Position numbers and translations under genes: made by a program
NCBI GenBank assembly: GCA_004835665.1
Contig: RBKR01000003.1
Coordinates: forward strand, 1,612,001 to 1,676,000
Source of the DNA: Phoma sp. XZ068
Taxonomy: Eukaryota > Ascomycota > Dothideomycetes > Pleosporales > Didymellaceae
Reading direction: 5' to 3'
Length of the DNA: 64,000 nt
Notes under the pieces: generated by a model
What the model saw: the letters and a program-made list of their open reading frames with translations, nothing else
The model's database searches: none
What the model was told of the DNA's origin: nothing
Shown here: positions 11,273-21,300 of the stretch, piece by piece
How positions within the stretch are numbered: position 1 is the first letter of the stretch
How the letters are laid out: every line of letters starts with the position of its first letter

Positions 11273-11905
11273 ATGGCGACAATCCGGCCCATGCGCCCAG
11301 ACGACCTCCTCAAGTTCTCCTCCACAAATCTCGACCACCTAACCGAAACCTACAACATCGGCTTCTACCTCGAATACCTCACCAAATGGCCCGAGCTATG
11401 CCAAGTCATCGAAGGCATTGACGGCCAAATAGAAGGCTACAGCACGTCTCCTGCCCTCCAACCACATCCCCACCGCTAACACACCCGCTCAGTCCTCGGC
11501 AAACTCGAATCCTCGCCCTACGAGTCCCCAATCGACCCGTACGAGCCCGTCGAAGCCACGCGCCTGCAGCCAAACTACCTCCCCTGGCACGGCCACATCA
11601 CCGCGCTGACGGTCGCGCCCAGCGCCCGGCGCCTCGGGCATGCGACTGCGCTTAGCACGGCGCTGGAGCGCTCGTCTGACGCGGCGGGTGCGTGGTTCGT
11701 GGATTTGTTTGTGCGCGCGAGTAATGAGATTGCGAAGGGCATGTATCGCAAGATGGGGTATAGTGTGTATAGGCGGGTGGAGAATTATTATAATGATGGT
11801 GAGGATGCGTTTGATATGCGGAAGCCGCTGAGTAGGGATAAGGGGCGGGATACGGTCAGGGAGAATGGGGAGGAGATGAGGGTGTCTGCGGATGATGTTT
11901 GGTGA
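11273..11905 (+). CDS. NAT3: N-terminal acetyltransferase B catalytic subunit (NAA20/Nat3)
   Basis: Two exons (11273-11441, 11493-11905) give 193 residues. The N-terminus MATIRPMRPDDLLKFSSTNL, then LTETYNIGFYLEYLTKWPEL, is characteristic of NAA20. The acetyl-CoA loop follows (LTVAPSARRLGHA, the R/Q-x-x-G-x-A type), as does VDLFVRASNEIAKGMYRKMG and YSVYRRVENYYN near the C-terminus. With its partner Mdm20/NAA25 the enzyme acetylates N-termini starting Met-Asp, Met-Glu, Met-Asn or Met-Gln on ribosomes. The intron can only be removed in frame if GC is the donor (see the intron entry); the junction restores the conserved GY-I-LGK motif. A loop (SSPYESPIDPYEP) longer than in yeast sits before the WHGHITAL motif, common in filamentous fungi. 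Confidence 0.92.
11442..11492 (+). other. GC-AG intron in NAA20 gene
   Basis: The 51-nt intron begins GCACGT and ends CGCTCAG, with GCTAAC as branch site. Exon 1 leaves one base (A) and exon 2 starts TC CTC GGC, giving the conserved Ile of GYILGK. The nearby GT (11446) is out of frame with the only usable acceptor. Direct reading without splicing stops after 12 more codons. Confidence 0.8.
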
Positions 11906-12176
11906 GGATGGAGGAGTATATACCCTGAGAGCGAATGAAGGAGTTGCGTGCTGCTAGGTAGGCATGTACGAGTATTTTTGCAAATACACTCAGGTCTAGG
12001 TGTCGTTCAAGGGATTAGAGATTATTCATGTAATGCTGACGAACACAGGGTCAAAAGGACAAGCTGAGAGTATGGAAATCTGTAAAATTGTCTACCTGGG
12101 TATCATTGCCTCGTCCTGACGCAGGTCTCGCGCCCAGCACAGCCGCTATTCGCCAACTCACACCACCATCCTTGAT

Positions 12177-13204
12177 CTAAATCCATGCCCGGCGAGGATG
12201 TTCTGTACCAGCAGACGATGGATCCCCAACCACCAAGTCTGTCGTGTAAAGGTGGCTCACCGCCCGCGGCAGCGCCACAGGCGACCCAACTGTATCTATG
12301 CGATCTAGGCCGGTCCAGGGGTACTCAGACTGGGTTGGTGAGGTCAGAAAGTTGTTGCGAGCAAATGCCGATTGGGGTTCATACTGTGGGGGCTGGCATC
12401 CGGCAAAGTGCGGCTGGAACGGTTCTACATGCTCGCCTTCGATGTCTGGGGATGCTGGTGGTAAGACTGGCTCTGCGTAATCACGGACGGGTGCTGCACT
12501 AACGCTGTCGAACATGTTGGACTGCTTCTCGAAGTCGCCTTCGGTTGCCTGAGATTCAGCGGAGAATCGTGGTGCTGGACCGGCTGAAGGTGCCGGCGAT
12601 ACTGTCGACTGTCTTCGTTTCAGGTCGAGTGCTAGTAGTGTTGTGGTGCCGATCCACAGGAGTCTGCAATCCATCAGTTGTGTGTGCTGAAGTTCTACTT
12701 CAAATACCTACACTTGAAGTCCAATAAGCACCGCGCTCGCGATCAACGCCCCGAAGTAGGTGCGGAAGGTAGTGTCTCGCTTGACGACATACGATGAGCA
12801 GATTTTGCCGCTCTCTGGTGTGTACGAACACTGAGGGTTCCATTCATGTGCTAGGTTGGCAGTGAGTCCAAGGTTGACAGTCCAAAAGATGAGCATCCAG
12901 GCATGAAGCCCTAGGGATACCCAAATGTTGTTGAATTTGGCAAGGAACGTTCGAGTGGCGATCATCCATGATGAAACACCAAGACTGCAAACAGTCTATT
13001 CACAGTTTAGTGCTTTGCTATGTCCACCAAGACACTCGTACTTACCACAACCAGAGAGTAGATCAGGACATTGTACGAGATGTAGTCGACTCCGTACGCT
13101 GCAAGCCCCAGGACTGTGATTGCCAAAATGATCTGTGCAATATGCGCGAAGAGAGTTGGAAGACGCATTCGTGGTGTGTGCACTGGCTGCTGTGCTCCGT
13201 CCAT
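12177..13204 (-). CDS. MARVEL-like four-helix membrane protein
   Basis: Three exons (13204-13046, 12995-12712, 12663-12177) encode about 309 residues; the introns are 50 and 48 nt. Four hydrophobic segments are seen: LFAHIAQIILAITVLGLAAY, the one ending the first exon and continuing over the first splice site, LGLHAWMLIFWTVNLGLTA, and FGALIASAVLIGLQV running into the next exon. This spacing fits fungal MARVEL-domain proteins, which sit in the plasma membrane or cortical vesicles. The last ~150 residues form a polar, Pro/Ser-rich tail (EPVLPPASPDIEGEHVEPF) that is probably cytosolic. For the first intron the acceptor ATAG at 12996 is chosen over a nearer CAG because only it keeps the frame. 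No specific function can be given. Confidence 0.78.
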
Positions 13205-14358
13205 CTTGAAATCTCACTATCAAGGTGATGTCTTGCTGAGTGTCTCCAGGACAAAGTGCAAGGAAACGAAAGACTTAAAAGTTGACTGTGGCAGACAGAG
13301 ACGAGCGCGGATGTTTGCGTTCTTCTATAAGGGCACATTTGGGACCGGTACATCCGAAACAGTCTCAGCTTCTAGAGATGCCTATCTTAGGCCAACGCCC
13401 CACATCGTCACCGGTATCAGGCAGTCAAAGCACGTAGTGAGACTGCCCACGTCTACATTACTCGCGTGCGAGTCGTGTTGTTTCCGTGAAACTTCCCCAC
13501 GTACCCACCTATCGTGCGGGAGGATGCAAGGGAGGCAGCATAAGCGGCGTGCTAAGTGGTTGCGCATCATGGTACTATCAATCCGGAGGATGGTATCACG
13601 ACGAAGGTCAGGATGTCGTTTGTGTTGAATTGCATATCAGCCTGATCAGAAACATGATAAAGTGCATATGTTTGCTGCGGTGTGATCTAGATTAGTGCCA
13701 AACTGGTGGATGTCTGAGACAGCGTGTTTCCAGATCTTCCAAACACGGACACGGTGACAGGGAAGAACGCAGATGAACATCGATAAATTTGGGTTGCGGG
13801 AGTATATGCACGAGTATCAGGTAGATGAACGAAAGGGGCTAAAGGACGGAAACAACGACGTGTTGTCGTTCGACGGAGACGGGAAGGATTGATATGTGAA
13901 GGGTTCGACCGAAACAAGCTAGGCGTGTGTAATGATCCTCCCGCTGCCCTAGCATCCTCAACTCCACAACCGTGCTTTGTCTCACGACTTCTTGACTGGC
14001 AATAATGAAGTCCTTGTACGCACTTGGAAATATGTACCTCTGAGTCTGGTTCTGAGTCTGCGCTTCGTTTACTTTTGTACAAACCGGCGGTCTTTGGTCT
14101 ACTCCTCACCTGAGCACATTTCTCAACACGAATACATATCTATGAATAGTGCAGGGCTGGATCTGTGGAATGAAAAATCATAAGACCTCGCAAAACAATG
14201 GCCTCGCATAGCTAGAATTTGCTGAATACTTGGTTGTTGGCCGATTCCACTATGACGTCAATCTGATGATGAATCCGGAGTCCTGACGACTTCCTTAACG
14301 ACGATGCTTTCGTGGAATAGATCTGTATACTAAAAACAGCTTGAGTTCCCAAGCAAAT
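13205..14358. other. divergent promoter region, no gene supported
   Basis: This 1.15-kb region separates the starts of the minus-strand MARVEL gene and the plus-strand decarboxylase gene. A 140-codon minus frame at 13687-14109 has no recognisable motif and was not accepted. No repeats were seen. Confidence 0.45.
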
Positions 14359-15762
14359 ATGACTTCGAAGACGAATCAAGACAGCGCCAAGAATGTTCCA
14401 AAAGAGCACCACGTGCACAGGTTTGGCTCATGGCTTCCAGCCGGTAAGGCCATTGGACTCGTGTGCTCCCGCCGACACCGCTGACCGTTATCAGACCACC
14501 GTCACGTCAAGGATTGGATCTCAGACATTGTCGAACATGTCGATAAGAATCCAAAAGACCTTCATCCCGTGATCGAGGAATTTAAGAAACTTATTGAGGG
14601 CAATACAAGGATCTACCTTCTTGTCAACTCGATGTTCGAGGAAGTCCCACAGAAGAAGCCATACGCAAACGACCCTGCAGGACACAAGCAGGTCCGCGAT
14701 TACCAGCACATGCTGGAGCTGTTTAATCACCTCCTCACAACCGCACCTGCCTGGAATGACAGAGAGTACTCAGTTGGATTGGTCGGCACACCGTTCAATG
14801 CCATTCTTGACTGGCCGATGGGCACTCCTAGTGGTTTCGCCTTCTTCCTTGATCCTGATGTAAATAAGATGCTGAAGAAGACACTGAACGCATGGGCAGA
14901 GTTCTTGGGTTCGTCTGATTCAGCCTACGTACTTGGAGACGACTCGAGCGGGTGGTTCAGCAAGCACGGCACAGAGGACCTCGCAATAACAGCAAACGTT
15001 GGCCAGACTAACTACAGCTTCGATCAGATCTTCAAGTGTGACCCCTCAAAGAAGTACAAGGGCTACACATCTTGGGACAGCTTCTTCACACGCGCCGTGC
15101 GGGAGGAAGCGCGCCCGGTCGCCTCCCCAGATGACGACAATGTCATTGCCAACTGCTGCGAGTCGAAGCCGTACAAGGTTTCGCGCAATATTAAGGCACG
15201 CGACACGTTCTGGGCGAAGGGCCAACAGTACTCCTTGAACGATATGCTGTCGCAGGATCCTCTGCACGTGAAGTTCATTGGCGGTACGATCTACCAAGCC
15301 TTCCTCTCAGCTCTGAGTTACCACCGGTGGCACTCACCTGTCAGCGGCAGAATTGTCAAGTCCTACAAGGTTGATGGCACATACTTTTCCGAACCGCTCT
15401 TTGCAGGTGTTGGCGATCCAGAGGTGCAGAGCAAGATAGACAGCGATGGTGAGAAGACTGGTCAAGGATATCTTACCGCAACAGCGACTCGCTCTATAAT
15501 CTTCATCGAGACCGACAACAAGGAGCTCGGGCTCGTGTGCTTCCTAGGTATAGGTATGACCGAAGTTAGCACGTGCGATACCACAGTCAAGGAAGGCGAC
15601 CACGTTAAGAAGGGAGACCAGCTTGGCATGTTCCACTACGGTGGAAGCACACATTGCGTCATCTTCCAGAAGGGTATCGAGTTGGAGGGCTTCCCGAGCA
15701 CTGACAACCCTGAGCACAATGTTCCCGTGCGATCGAAGCTGGCCGTCGTCAAGAGAAAGTAG
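14359..15762 (+). CDS. phosphatidylserine decarboxylase-family enzyme with PSDC N-domain (PsiD-like)
   Basis: Two exons (14359-14443, 14495-15762) encode 450 residues; the 51-nt intron has donor GTAAGG and branch CTGAC. Residues ~30-190 match the accessory N-domain of this branch (WISDIVEHVDKNP, then TPFNAILDWPMGTPSGFAFF). The catalytic domain has SYHRWHSPVSG and ends with the self-cleavage site GGST (Ser near 413), where an internal cut makes the pyruvoyl group. The N-domain plus a soluble catalytic domain, with no membrane or C2 domain, is the architecture of the PsiD-type aromatic amino-acid decarboxylases and related fungal enzymes rather than mitochondrial Psd1. The substrate is therefore open: phosphatidylserine, tryptophan or another amino acid. 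No tryptamine-pathway genes lie nearby. Confidence 0.85.
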
Positions 15763-15854
15763 GTTCAATGATAGCCAGCACTCCCATCAATGTAATATAC
15801 GTTAAATGCCGATGCTAGTCTTAATTCCTACACCCTGTGAATAATTTTCCAGTC

Positions 15855-16901
15855 TTAGATTTTAGACCTCGCAGTCCTCTTTGCCTCCAACTCCTTCCTC
15901 TTCGCCTCGAACCTCTTCTTCGGCGCATCCTCCACAAATCTCTCACTAAGAGCATCAACCGACCTAACCACTGCAAGAAGCCTAGCATCCCGAATAGGAT
16001 CGTTCTGCAGTCTCTTCATCTCACACATACTCTTCCCATCGTTGACTGCCAATTGCTCCTCCAAGAATTTCACCACCTTCGCTTGAAACGCGTCGCCCGT
16101 CTCCTCCCAAACATAGTTGTACAGGCCAGCATCTAGTAATTCCTGAGCAGTCAGTTTGCGGCCGAACATGAGGAAGTCGTTTGCGCGGTGGATGCCGATT
16201 GACTGTGCGAAGGAGAGTGCTGATCCATTTTCGGGCACGAGAGCGAGGGCACTGAATGGGCATTGCAGCCACGCGGTGCTGGAAGCCAGGACAATGTCGG
16301 CAATTCCGGGGAACCAGGCTGCGCCGCCACCAACGGCCGGGCCGTTAAGAGCCAGGATGAGGACTTTCTTGTGGTCGATCATGGAGCGGAGGAGCTCTTG
16401 AGCTGGCCGTGCGTAAGTAAACGTTTGGTGGACTCGAAGGATATAGGCTCATTATGGCTTGAACAAAGAGGAAACCATACATACCGTAACTAAACCTCCC
16501 AAGCATCTTCAGCTTCTTTTCCGCCAGATCCGTCGGGTTGTCCTGCGCATTTCGCTCAGTCGATGCTTCTCGCCATCAGCACTACGAATTCAGGAATAAC
16601 GTACGTCATCTTGTGCGATACCTTTGACATCTGCACCAGCGCTGAAGAAGCGGCCCTCGCCGGTGAGTACGGTAAAGATAGTGTCGGGATGCTCATTAAG
16701 TTGGCGGAGTGCGGAGATGGTGTTTCCGATGAGGTTGCCGCCGAAGGAGTTCAGCGCCTTAGGTCGGTTGAACTGGAACAGGTTAGATGAGCTCGAAGTC
16801 GACAAAAGGGTGGAACGGAGGCACAGGAAATGACGGTTTACCTTGATAATTCCGATCTGACCTCTGATCTCGAACTTGATGTCTGTATACTGGTCGGCCA
16901 T
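15855..16901 (-). CDS. peroxisomal-type enoyl-CoA hydratase/isomerase (Eci1-like)
   Basis: Four exons (16901-16842, 16772-16605, 16542-16485, 16402-15855) give 277 residues. The crotonase fold is clear: FNRPKALNSFGGN, then FFSAGADVKGIAQD (first oxyanion-hole strand), and LILALNGPAVGGGAAWFPG (second one). The catalytic loop has SALALVPENGSALSFAQSIG. The C-terminus SKI is a plausible weak variant of the SKL peroxisome signal, which suits the delta3,delta2-enoyl-CoA isomerase role in oxidising unsaturated fatty acids. The start follows MADQYTDIKFEIRGQIGIIK; the first intron is open in frame, so it could be misread as coding. For intron 2, CAG at 16543 was chosen; an in-frame AG at 16555 would add four residues. 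The gene is convergent with the decarboxylase, 92 bp apart. Confidence 0.83.
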
Positions 16902-18906
16902 TATGGTAGTCGTGTCGCTTATGTTGTCCCTTGGGTAGCTTTTTCTGACCCAAATCTCCTGCACGTCTATTTCCTGTCCGACTTTTCTGATCTGTCAATT
17001 CGATACTGGTTACTGGGATATGCAGTTTCCACGAAGTTGGTAGGACATTCAAGTTGAGGACCATATGTGGGAGTTGGCATGGTCGGCAGTTTAGCCGCAG
17101 CCGCAGCCCCGCAAAACGGTGTTCCACAGCCTCGGTTCAATGACATGTGGGGAGAGTCAGCCGCTTTCTCAACTATGTGGTTCGCCTTCGTTCAGTAATC
17201 GCATTTACTGTACTTTTATGACCTTCATTCTTGCTGCAATATTCTCTAAATGTACACGCAAAACCGCATATTGACGCGGAGAATCTCGAAATTACCCACA
17301 TGGCTTCCTCCTTAACAATTTTTTTGCCAGACCTGCTATCTTCAGTTGGGTCTACGGAGCCCAATTTCGAAAGCTTGCGTTCAGTATTTACAGCAGACAC
17401 TTTTGGGTCGCAAAAGCGATGCAGCGTACCACAAGAGGAAGAAGTACGTGCAAGCATTAGACACATGCAGACAAAGATAGGTATTCTAAGATACAAATCG
17501 TGTAATGCAACCTGGATCCACTCCTCAACGTCGGCCCTTGCAAAGCCGGCCGCTTTTCATTGGTGAAGTGTCCATGTGCTAGATGCAGCGGGAGGATTCT
17601 GGAACAAAGTCTCCGATGCGACAGTCGATGCGGGCGCAGCAAGCACTGGAGACAATTGCATCTGCTCAACCTCAAATCACCTCCCTCTCCCTCATTTTGA
17701 TCCTCACGTGCTCACCCTGCCCACCATCTTCGCCAGTCGCTTCTAGAGCTAAGTTCTCAATATTAGCCACTTGCTCCTTCGTAGGTGGCCGTGCCACCTT
17801 GTAGTAGCCTTCTTCTCCGTCAACCTGGATCTGTAGGGCCATATAGTTAAGCACTCTGGTACCCATTCCAGGACTGGCAGCTCTGCATAGCTTCTTCAAT
17901 TTTCTGAGTCGGCGACTTTGCGTACTCAAACAACTGTGGACTGCTAAGCGTTTACTGGGACCAGGTAGCTGTGTCAATCAGTGCGAAACTTTCACCGGTC
18001 TGCTCTCTGATATCTTCTTGCTCATCTGTGTTATTCTTCCAATTTTCGGAGTCAGGATTGAGCTCCTCCTCCCTTGTCGATATGACGATGCCTATATATG
18101 CTTTATACTTATACAAATAGATGTTATACGCACGTCTTCCCTAGCAGAGATTAGTATGTTTGTAAGAACAATTATACTTAATAATAAGTTCCTAGCAATT
18201 TGCAACCTTATCTATACCATATGTACCTTATCATCTTACATCGTCATGATTGTTGACCACGAGTAATTACCGTAAAAAAATAACTGCCACCAACTGCTCC
18301 ATTAAACACTAGCAAGGGGTAGCCCTGCGCGAGCGGAGAAGTGGGCGAAATTCAGCGAATAACAGCCGTGAAATTTTCCGCTTTTGCGGGTACGGTACAC
18401 GCAGATTGTACTTCCTTTAATTGGTATGATTGTTGTTAAGGTTATCCAGCCCCTGCTAGGGTTGGACGAGGCAGTCAAGTTTTTACGGTCATTGCTCTGA
18501 AACCCACTCAAAAGCTTTGTCCGATATTCGGCCACGGCCGTCTCCGACCTGATAACATGCACTCGGAGAATGACATCCTTCAAGAAGGGCCGGTATTTCT
18601 GGTGGCGCTAGGTGTAAACGATGCCGCTTTGCCAAGCTAGTATAAGATGTGCGGCACTTGTATGTTCGAGGTTTGCACCCCAGGTTACTACGATATCATT
18701 GCCGAAAATGCAGCATATACGTGCCTGGCGTCTAGTAAGAGGAAAGATAAGATGTAACAATGATCTTGCCGTGTTGTCATAGGGTAAGCCGACGGGCACA
18801 TGTAGAGCGCGCATATATGTAAGTGTATTTCTGTGTTTCTTCTCTCCGTCGAGTAGTCTTCTTCTTCACTCAATTGCTTTCTTTCCCAGACAGTTCAGTC
18901 TCCAGG
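16902..18906. other. intergenic region with an AT-rich block
   Basis: Two kilobases without a convincing gene. One weak minus frame at 17672-17977 is listed separately. From about 18018 to 18300 the base composition turns strongly to A+T, with runs such as TATATATGCTTTATACTTAT, unlike the flanks. Such a block may be a remnant of an inactivated repeat, but I found no matching copy in this window. Confidence 0.4.
17672..17977 (-). pseudogene. unassigned coding-like fragment
   Basis: The minus frame ends with a coding-like stretch (QVDGEEGYYKVARPP, KEQVANIENLALEATGEDGG) that stops at 17672. Just upstream the coding-like sequence appears in another frame (QLFEYAKSPTQKIEEAMQ), separated by a stop and a frame change with no usable intron. 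This would fit the remains of a protein gene, but I recognise no family and the call is weak. Confidence 0.22.
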
Positions 18907-20148
18907 ATGTTGCTCTACATGGCCCACGCACTTACAGCGCTCCTCCTGACGTCCACCATCACTGCCGCTCCAGCTGGAAATGCGAAAAGAGCTCCCCACC
19001 CTACCTATCGGATATCCCCAAAAGTCTTCATCATATCCATGTTCAAACCCGAGGCCGATGTCTGGTATAACAAATCCGAGTACAACGTCTTGGCTAGAAA
19101 CATCACTGTTCCTGGGTTTTCACCTCTTTTCCCTGACGCTCACTGCACAGCTGATGGGTCAGTCTGCCAGCTTGTGACGGGCATAGCTGAAATAAATACT
19201 GCGGCTACTATGACTGCGCTCACTCTATCACCGGCTTTTGACTTGACTAAGACATACTTTTTGATTGGAGGTATTGGTGGTATCAACCCGAAGGTAGCAA
19301 CAGTCGCTTCAGTCACCCTTGCTCGCTATGCTGTTCAAGTCGCTATCCAATATGAAATCGATCCTCGGGAACTACCGGAAGATTTTAGTACCGGGTACGT
19401 TCCTCGAGGACGTAAGCGACCGGGCGAATATCCAACCACTATATACGGCACCGAAGTCTTCGAATTGAACAACGATCTCCGACACATTGCCGCGAACTTT
19501 GCGAGAAAGGCGACACTGGAAGATAGCGAGGGATCCATAGCCTACCGTGCGCATTACAAGACAAACGAGACTGGTGGGGGGATGTACGCTGCTGGCGCGG
19601 AGCCGCCTTCGGTCGTTGAGTGCGACTGTGCAACCAGCGACGTGTATTACTCTGGAGCTATTCTGGGAGAAGCTTTTTCAAATTTTACAACGCTTATCAC
19701 AAATGGAACCGGCGAATACTGCAGCACTGCAATGGAGGACAACGCCAGCTTGGAACCCTTGGTACGCGGGCATGCTGCCGGACTTGTTGACTTCTCCCGC
19801 ATTATCGTCATGCGCACTGGATCAAATATGGATCGTCCGTATCCTGGCCAGACAGCTTTCGAAAACTTGTTCGAGGTGAACCAGGGTGCTTTCAAGCCGG
19901 CTATCGCGAACATCCATCTCGCTGGAGTGAAGATAATTGATGGTATCTTAGAAGGCTGGGATGCGACTTTTGAGAGAGGTGTCAATGCTACGAATTATAT
20001 CGGTGATATTCTTGGTACGATTGGAGGTACTCCTGACTTTGGGCCTGGTGCAGTATTTGAGGAAGAGGAGACGACTCTTTCGAGGAGGGGAATCGTGAAC
20101 AGGGTTTTGAAAGGAAGGAAGAGCTTTGTGTACAGATTGGGGCAGTAA
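18907..20148 (+). CDS. purine nucleoside permease (NUP family)
   Basis: A single exon of 413 residues from the ATG at 18907; an in-frame ATG at 18823 would add 28 residues before the signal segment and is less likely. The N-terminus MLLYMAHALTALLLTSTITA looks like a signal peptide. The body has the NUP family motifs: PKVFIISMFKPEADVWY, FLIGGIGGINPKVATVASV, CDCATSDVYYSGAILGEAF and MRTGSNMDRPYPGQTAFENL. The Candida NUP was described as a purine nucleoside transporter, yet the fold resembles nucleoside phosphorylases and there are no membrane helices apart from the signal. So the chemistry, transport or secreted phosphorolysis, is uncertain although the family is clear. It stands alone, about 300 bp before a transposon remnant. 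Confidence 0.88.
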   Translation: MLLYMAHALTALLLTSTITAAPAGNAKRAPHPTYRISPKVFIISMFKPEADVWYNKSEYNVLARNITVPGFSPLFPDAHCTADGSVCQLVTGIAEINTAATMTALTLSPAFDLTKTYFLIGGIGGINPKVATVASVTLARYAVQVAIQYEIDPRELPEDFSTGYVPRGRKRPGEYPTTIYGTEVFELNNDLRHIAANFARKATLEDSEGSIAYRAHYKTNETGGGMYAAGAEPPSVVECDCATSDVYYSGAILGEAFSNFTTLITNGTGEYCSTAMEDNASLEPLVRGHAAGLVDFSRIIVMRTGSNMDRPYPGQTAFENLFEVNQGAFKPAIANIHLAGVKIIDGILEGWDATFERGVNATNYIGDILGTIGGTPDFGPGAVFEEEETTLSRRGIVNRVLKGRKSFVYRLGQ

Positions 20149-20457
20149 TTGCCAAGGTCTATGAGAGCCCATAGAGCAAGACTGCAATGCAATGATCTAA
20201 ATGTTATCAGAGTCAACTATTTGCCAGAGATAGAATATTCGCGCTCAGTGGACTGGCGTAGATTTTGGAGCGTGGCGCTCAGTTCCATCACTATCACTCA
20301 ATTCTAGGTGTCACTCAGTTCCGGGGGGCCATTTGGCCTAAATCTGGCCCAAGAGTTGAACATCTTTGGTTCTGATACATTGACATGTGTTGCTGGAGCT
20401 AGGATTATGTGCATAAATAGAGTCTCGCCCGCCAACACAGGCACAAAGTCCTAATTA

Positions 20458-21010
20458 ATGTCCGTCCCTTAGGCCAGGAAAAAACCCTGCACAGGAAAAT
20501 CGCCTCTACTTTCTACTATTTCCTAACCACTAGCTATATATAACACTAGTAACTTTTAGATAAATTACTTTTAGCTTAAATATATAGATCTGTTTAGTTA
20601 TAGAGAAGAAAAGGCTCCTACGCAGCCTTATATTTAGATTCCCTAACAGCATTATCTAATAGTTATATATTAGGCAGCCTTAGATTTAGTTAGATCTTAG
20701 TCTGTCTAAATAAACTTTCTATGACCTGTGTAAATAGCTACACAGAGTGTATACTAAGTATTACGTTAAACTAGCTATACTATAATATACTTTAAAAGCT
20801 GTATTGTTAACAGGAGGACTAGGCTTACTAAGATAGTACAGTATATAAAATTAATTTAGCCGGAAACAAGCATAGAGAATATTTAATAAAGGCAATTAAG
20901 ATTATATGCTAAGAGTATCTTAAGATATAACTTGTTTTAGACGTAGTTATGTGTAATGACATTCCTGATTTTCCTGTGCAGCGGATTTTTCTGGCCTAAG
21001 GGATGGACCT
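20458..21010. mobile_element. MITE with 42-bp terminal inverted repeats
   Basis: The left end ATGTCCGTCCCTTAGGCCAG (from 20458) is matched by the inverted right end, which reads AGGTCCATCCCTTAGGCCAG from 21010 on the other strand. The similarity continues for about 45 bases, including the shared CTGCACAGGAAAATC. Each end is flanked by TA (20456-20457 and 21011-21012), as expected from Tc1/mariner/pogo insertion. The ~460-bp interior is very AT-rich and has no open frame, so the element is non-autonomous. The inner A+T bias would also fit point-mutational decay. Confidence 0.82.
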
Positions 21011-21300
21011 TACTTAATTACTTGCTTCAACACAAAGATTCAAGGTATCGAATTACACATTCCAACGTACCTGTGTGGTTATGGGCATTAGGATTGGGGT
21101 GACGCCGATAAGCCGGGCAATGTTAAAACGCAATAACATTTTTAGTCACGAAGAAATCCCGCAGTGGACATAATCAAAGGCCCATTGCGCAAATCTTACT
21201 AGTCTTCGTTTCATAAAATATGTACTCTATCTTTTATGAGACCAAGATGATATATACGATCCCATGCCCGTCTCCATATTATGTGAGAACAGACTGTGGA

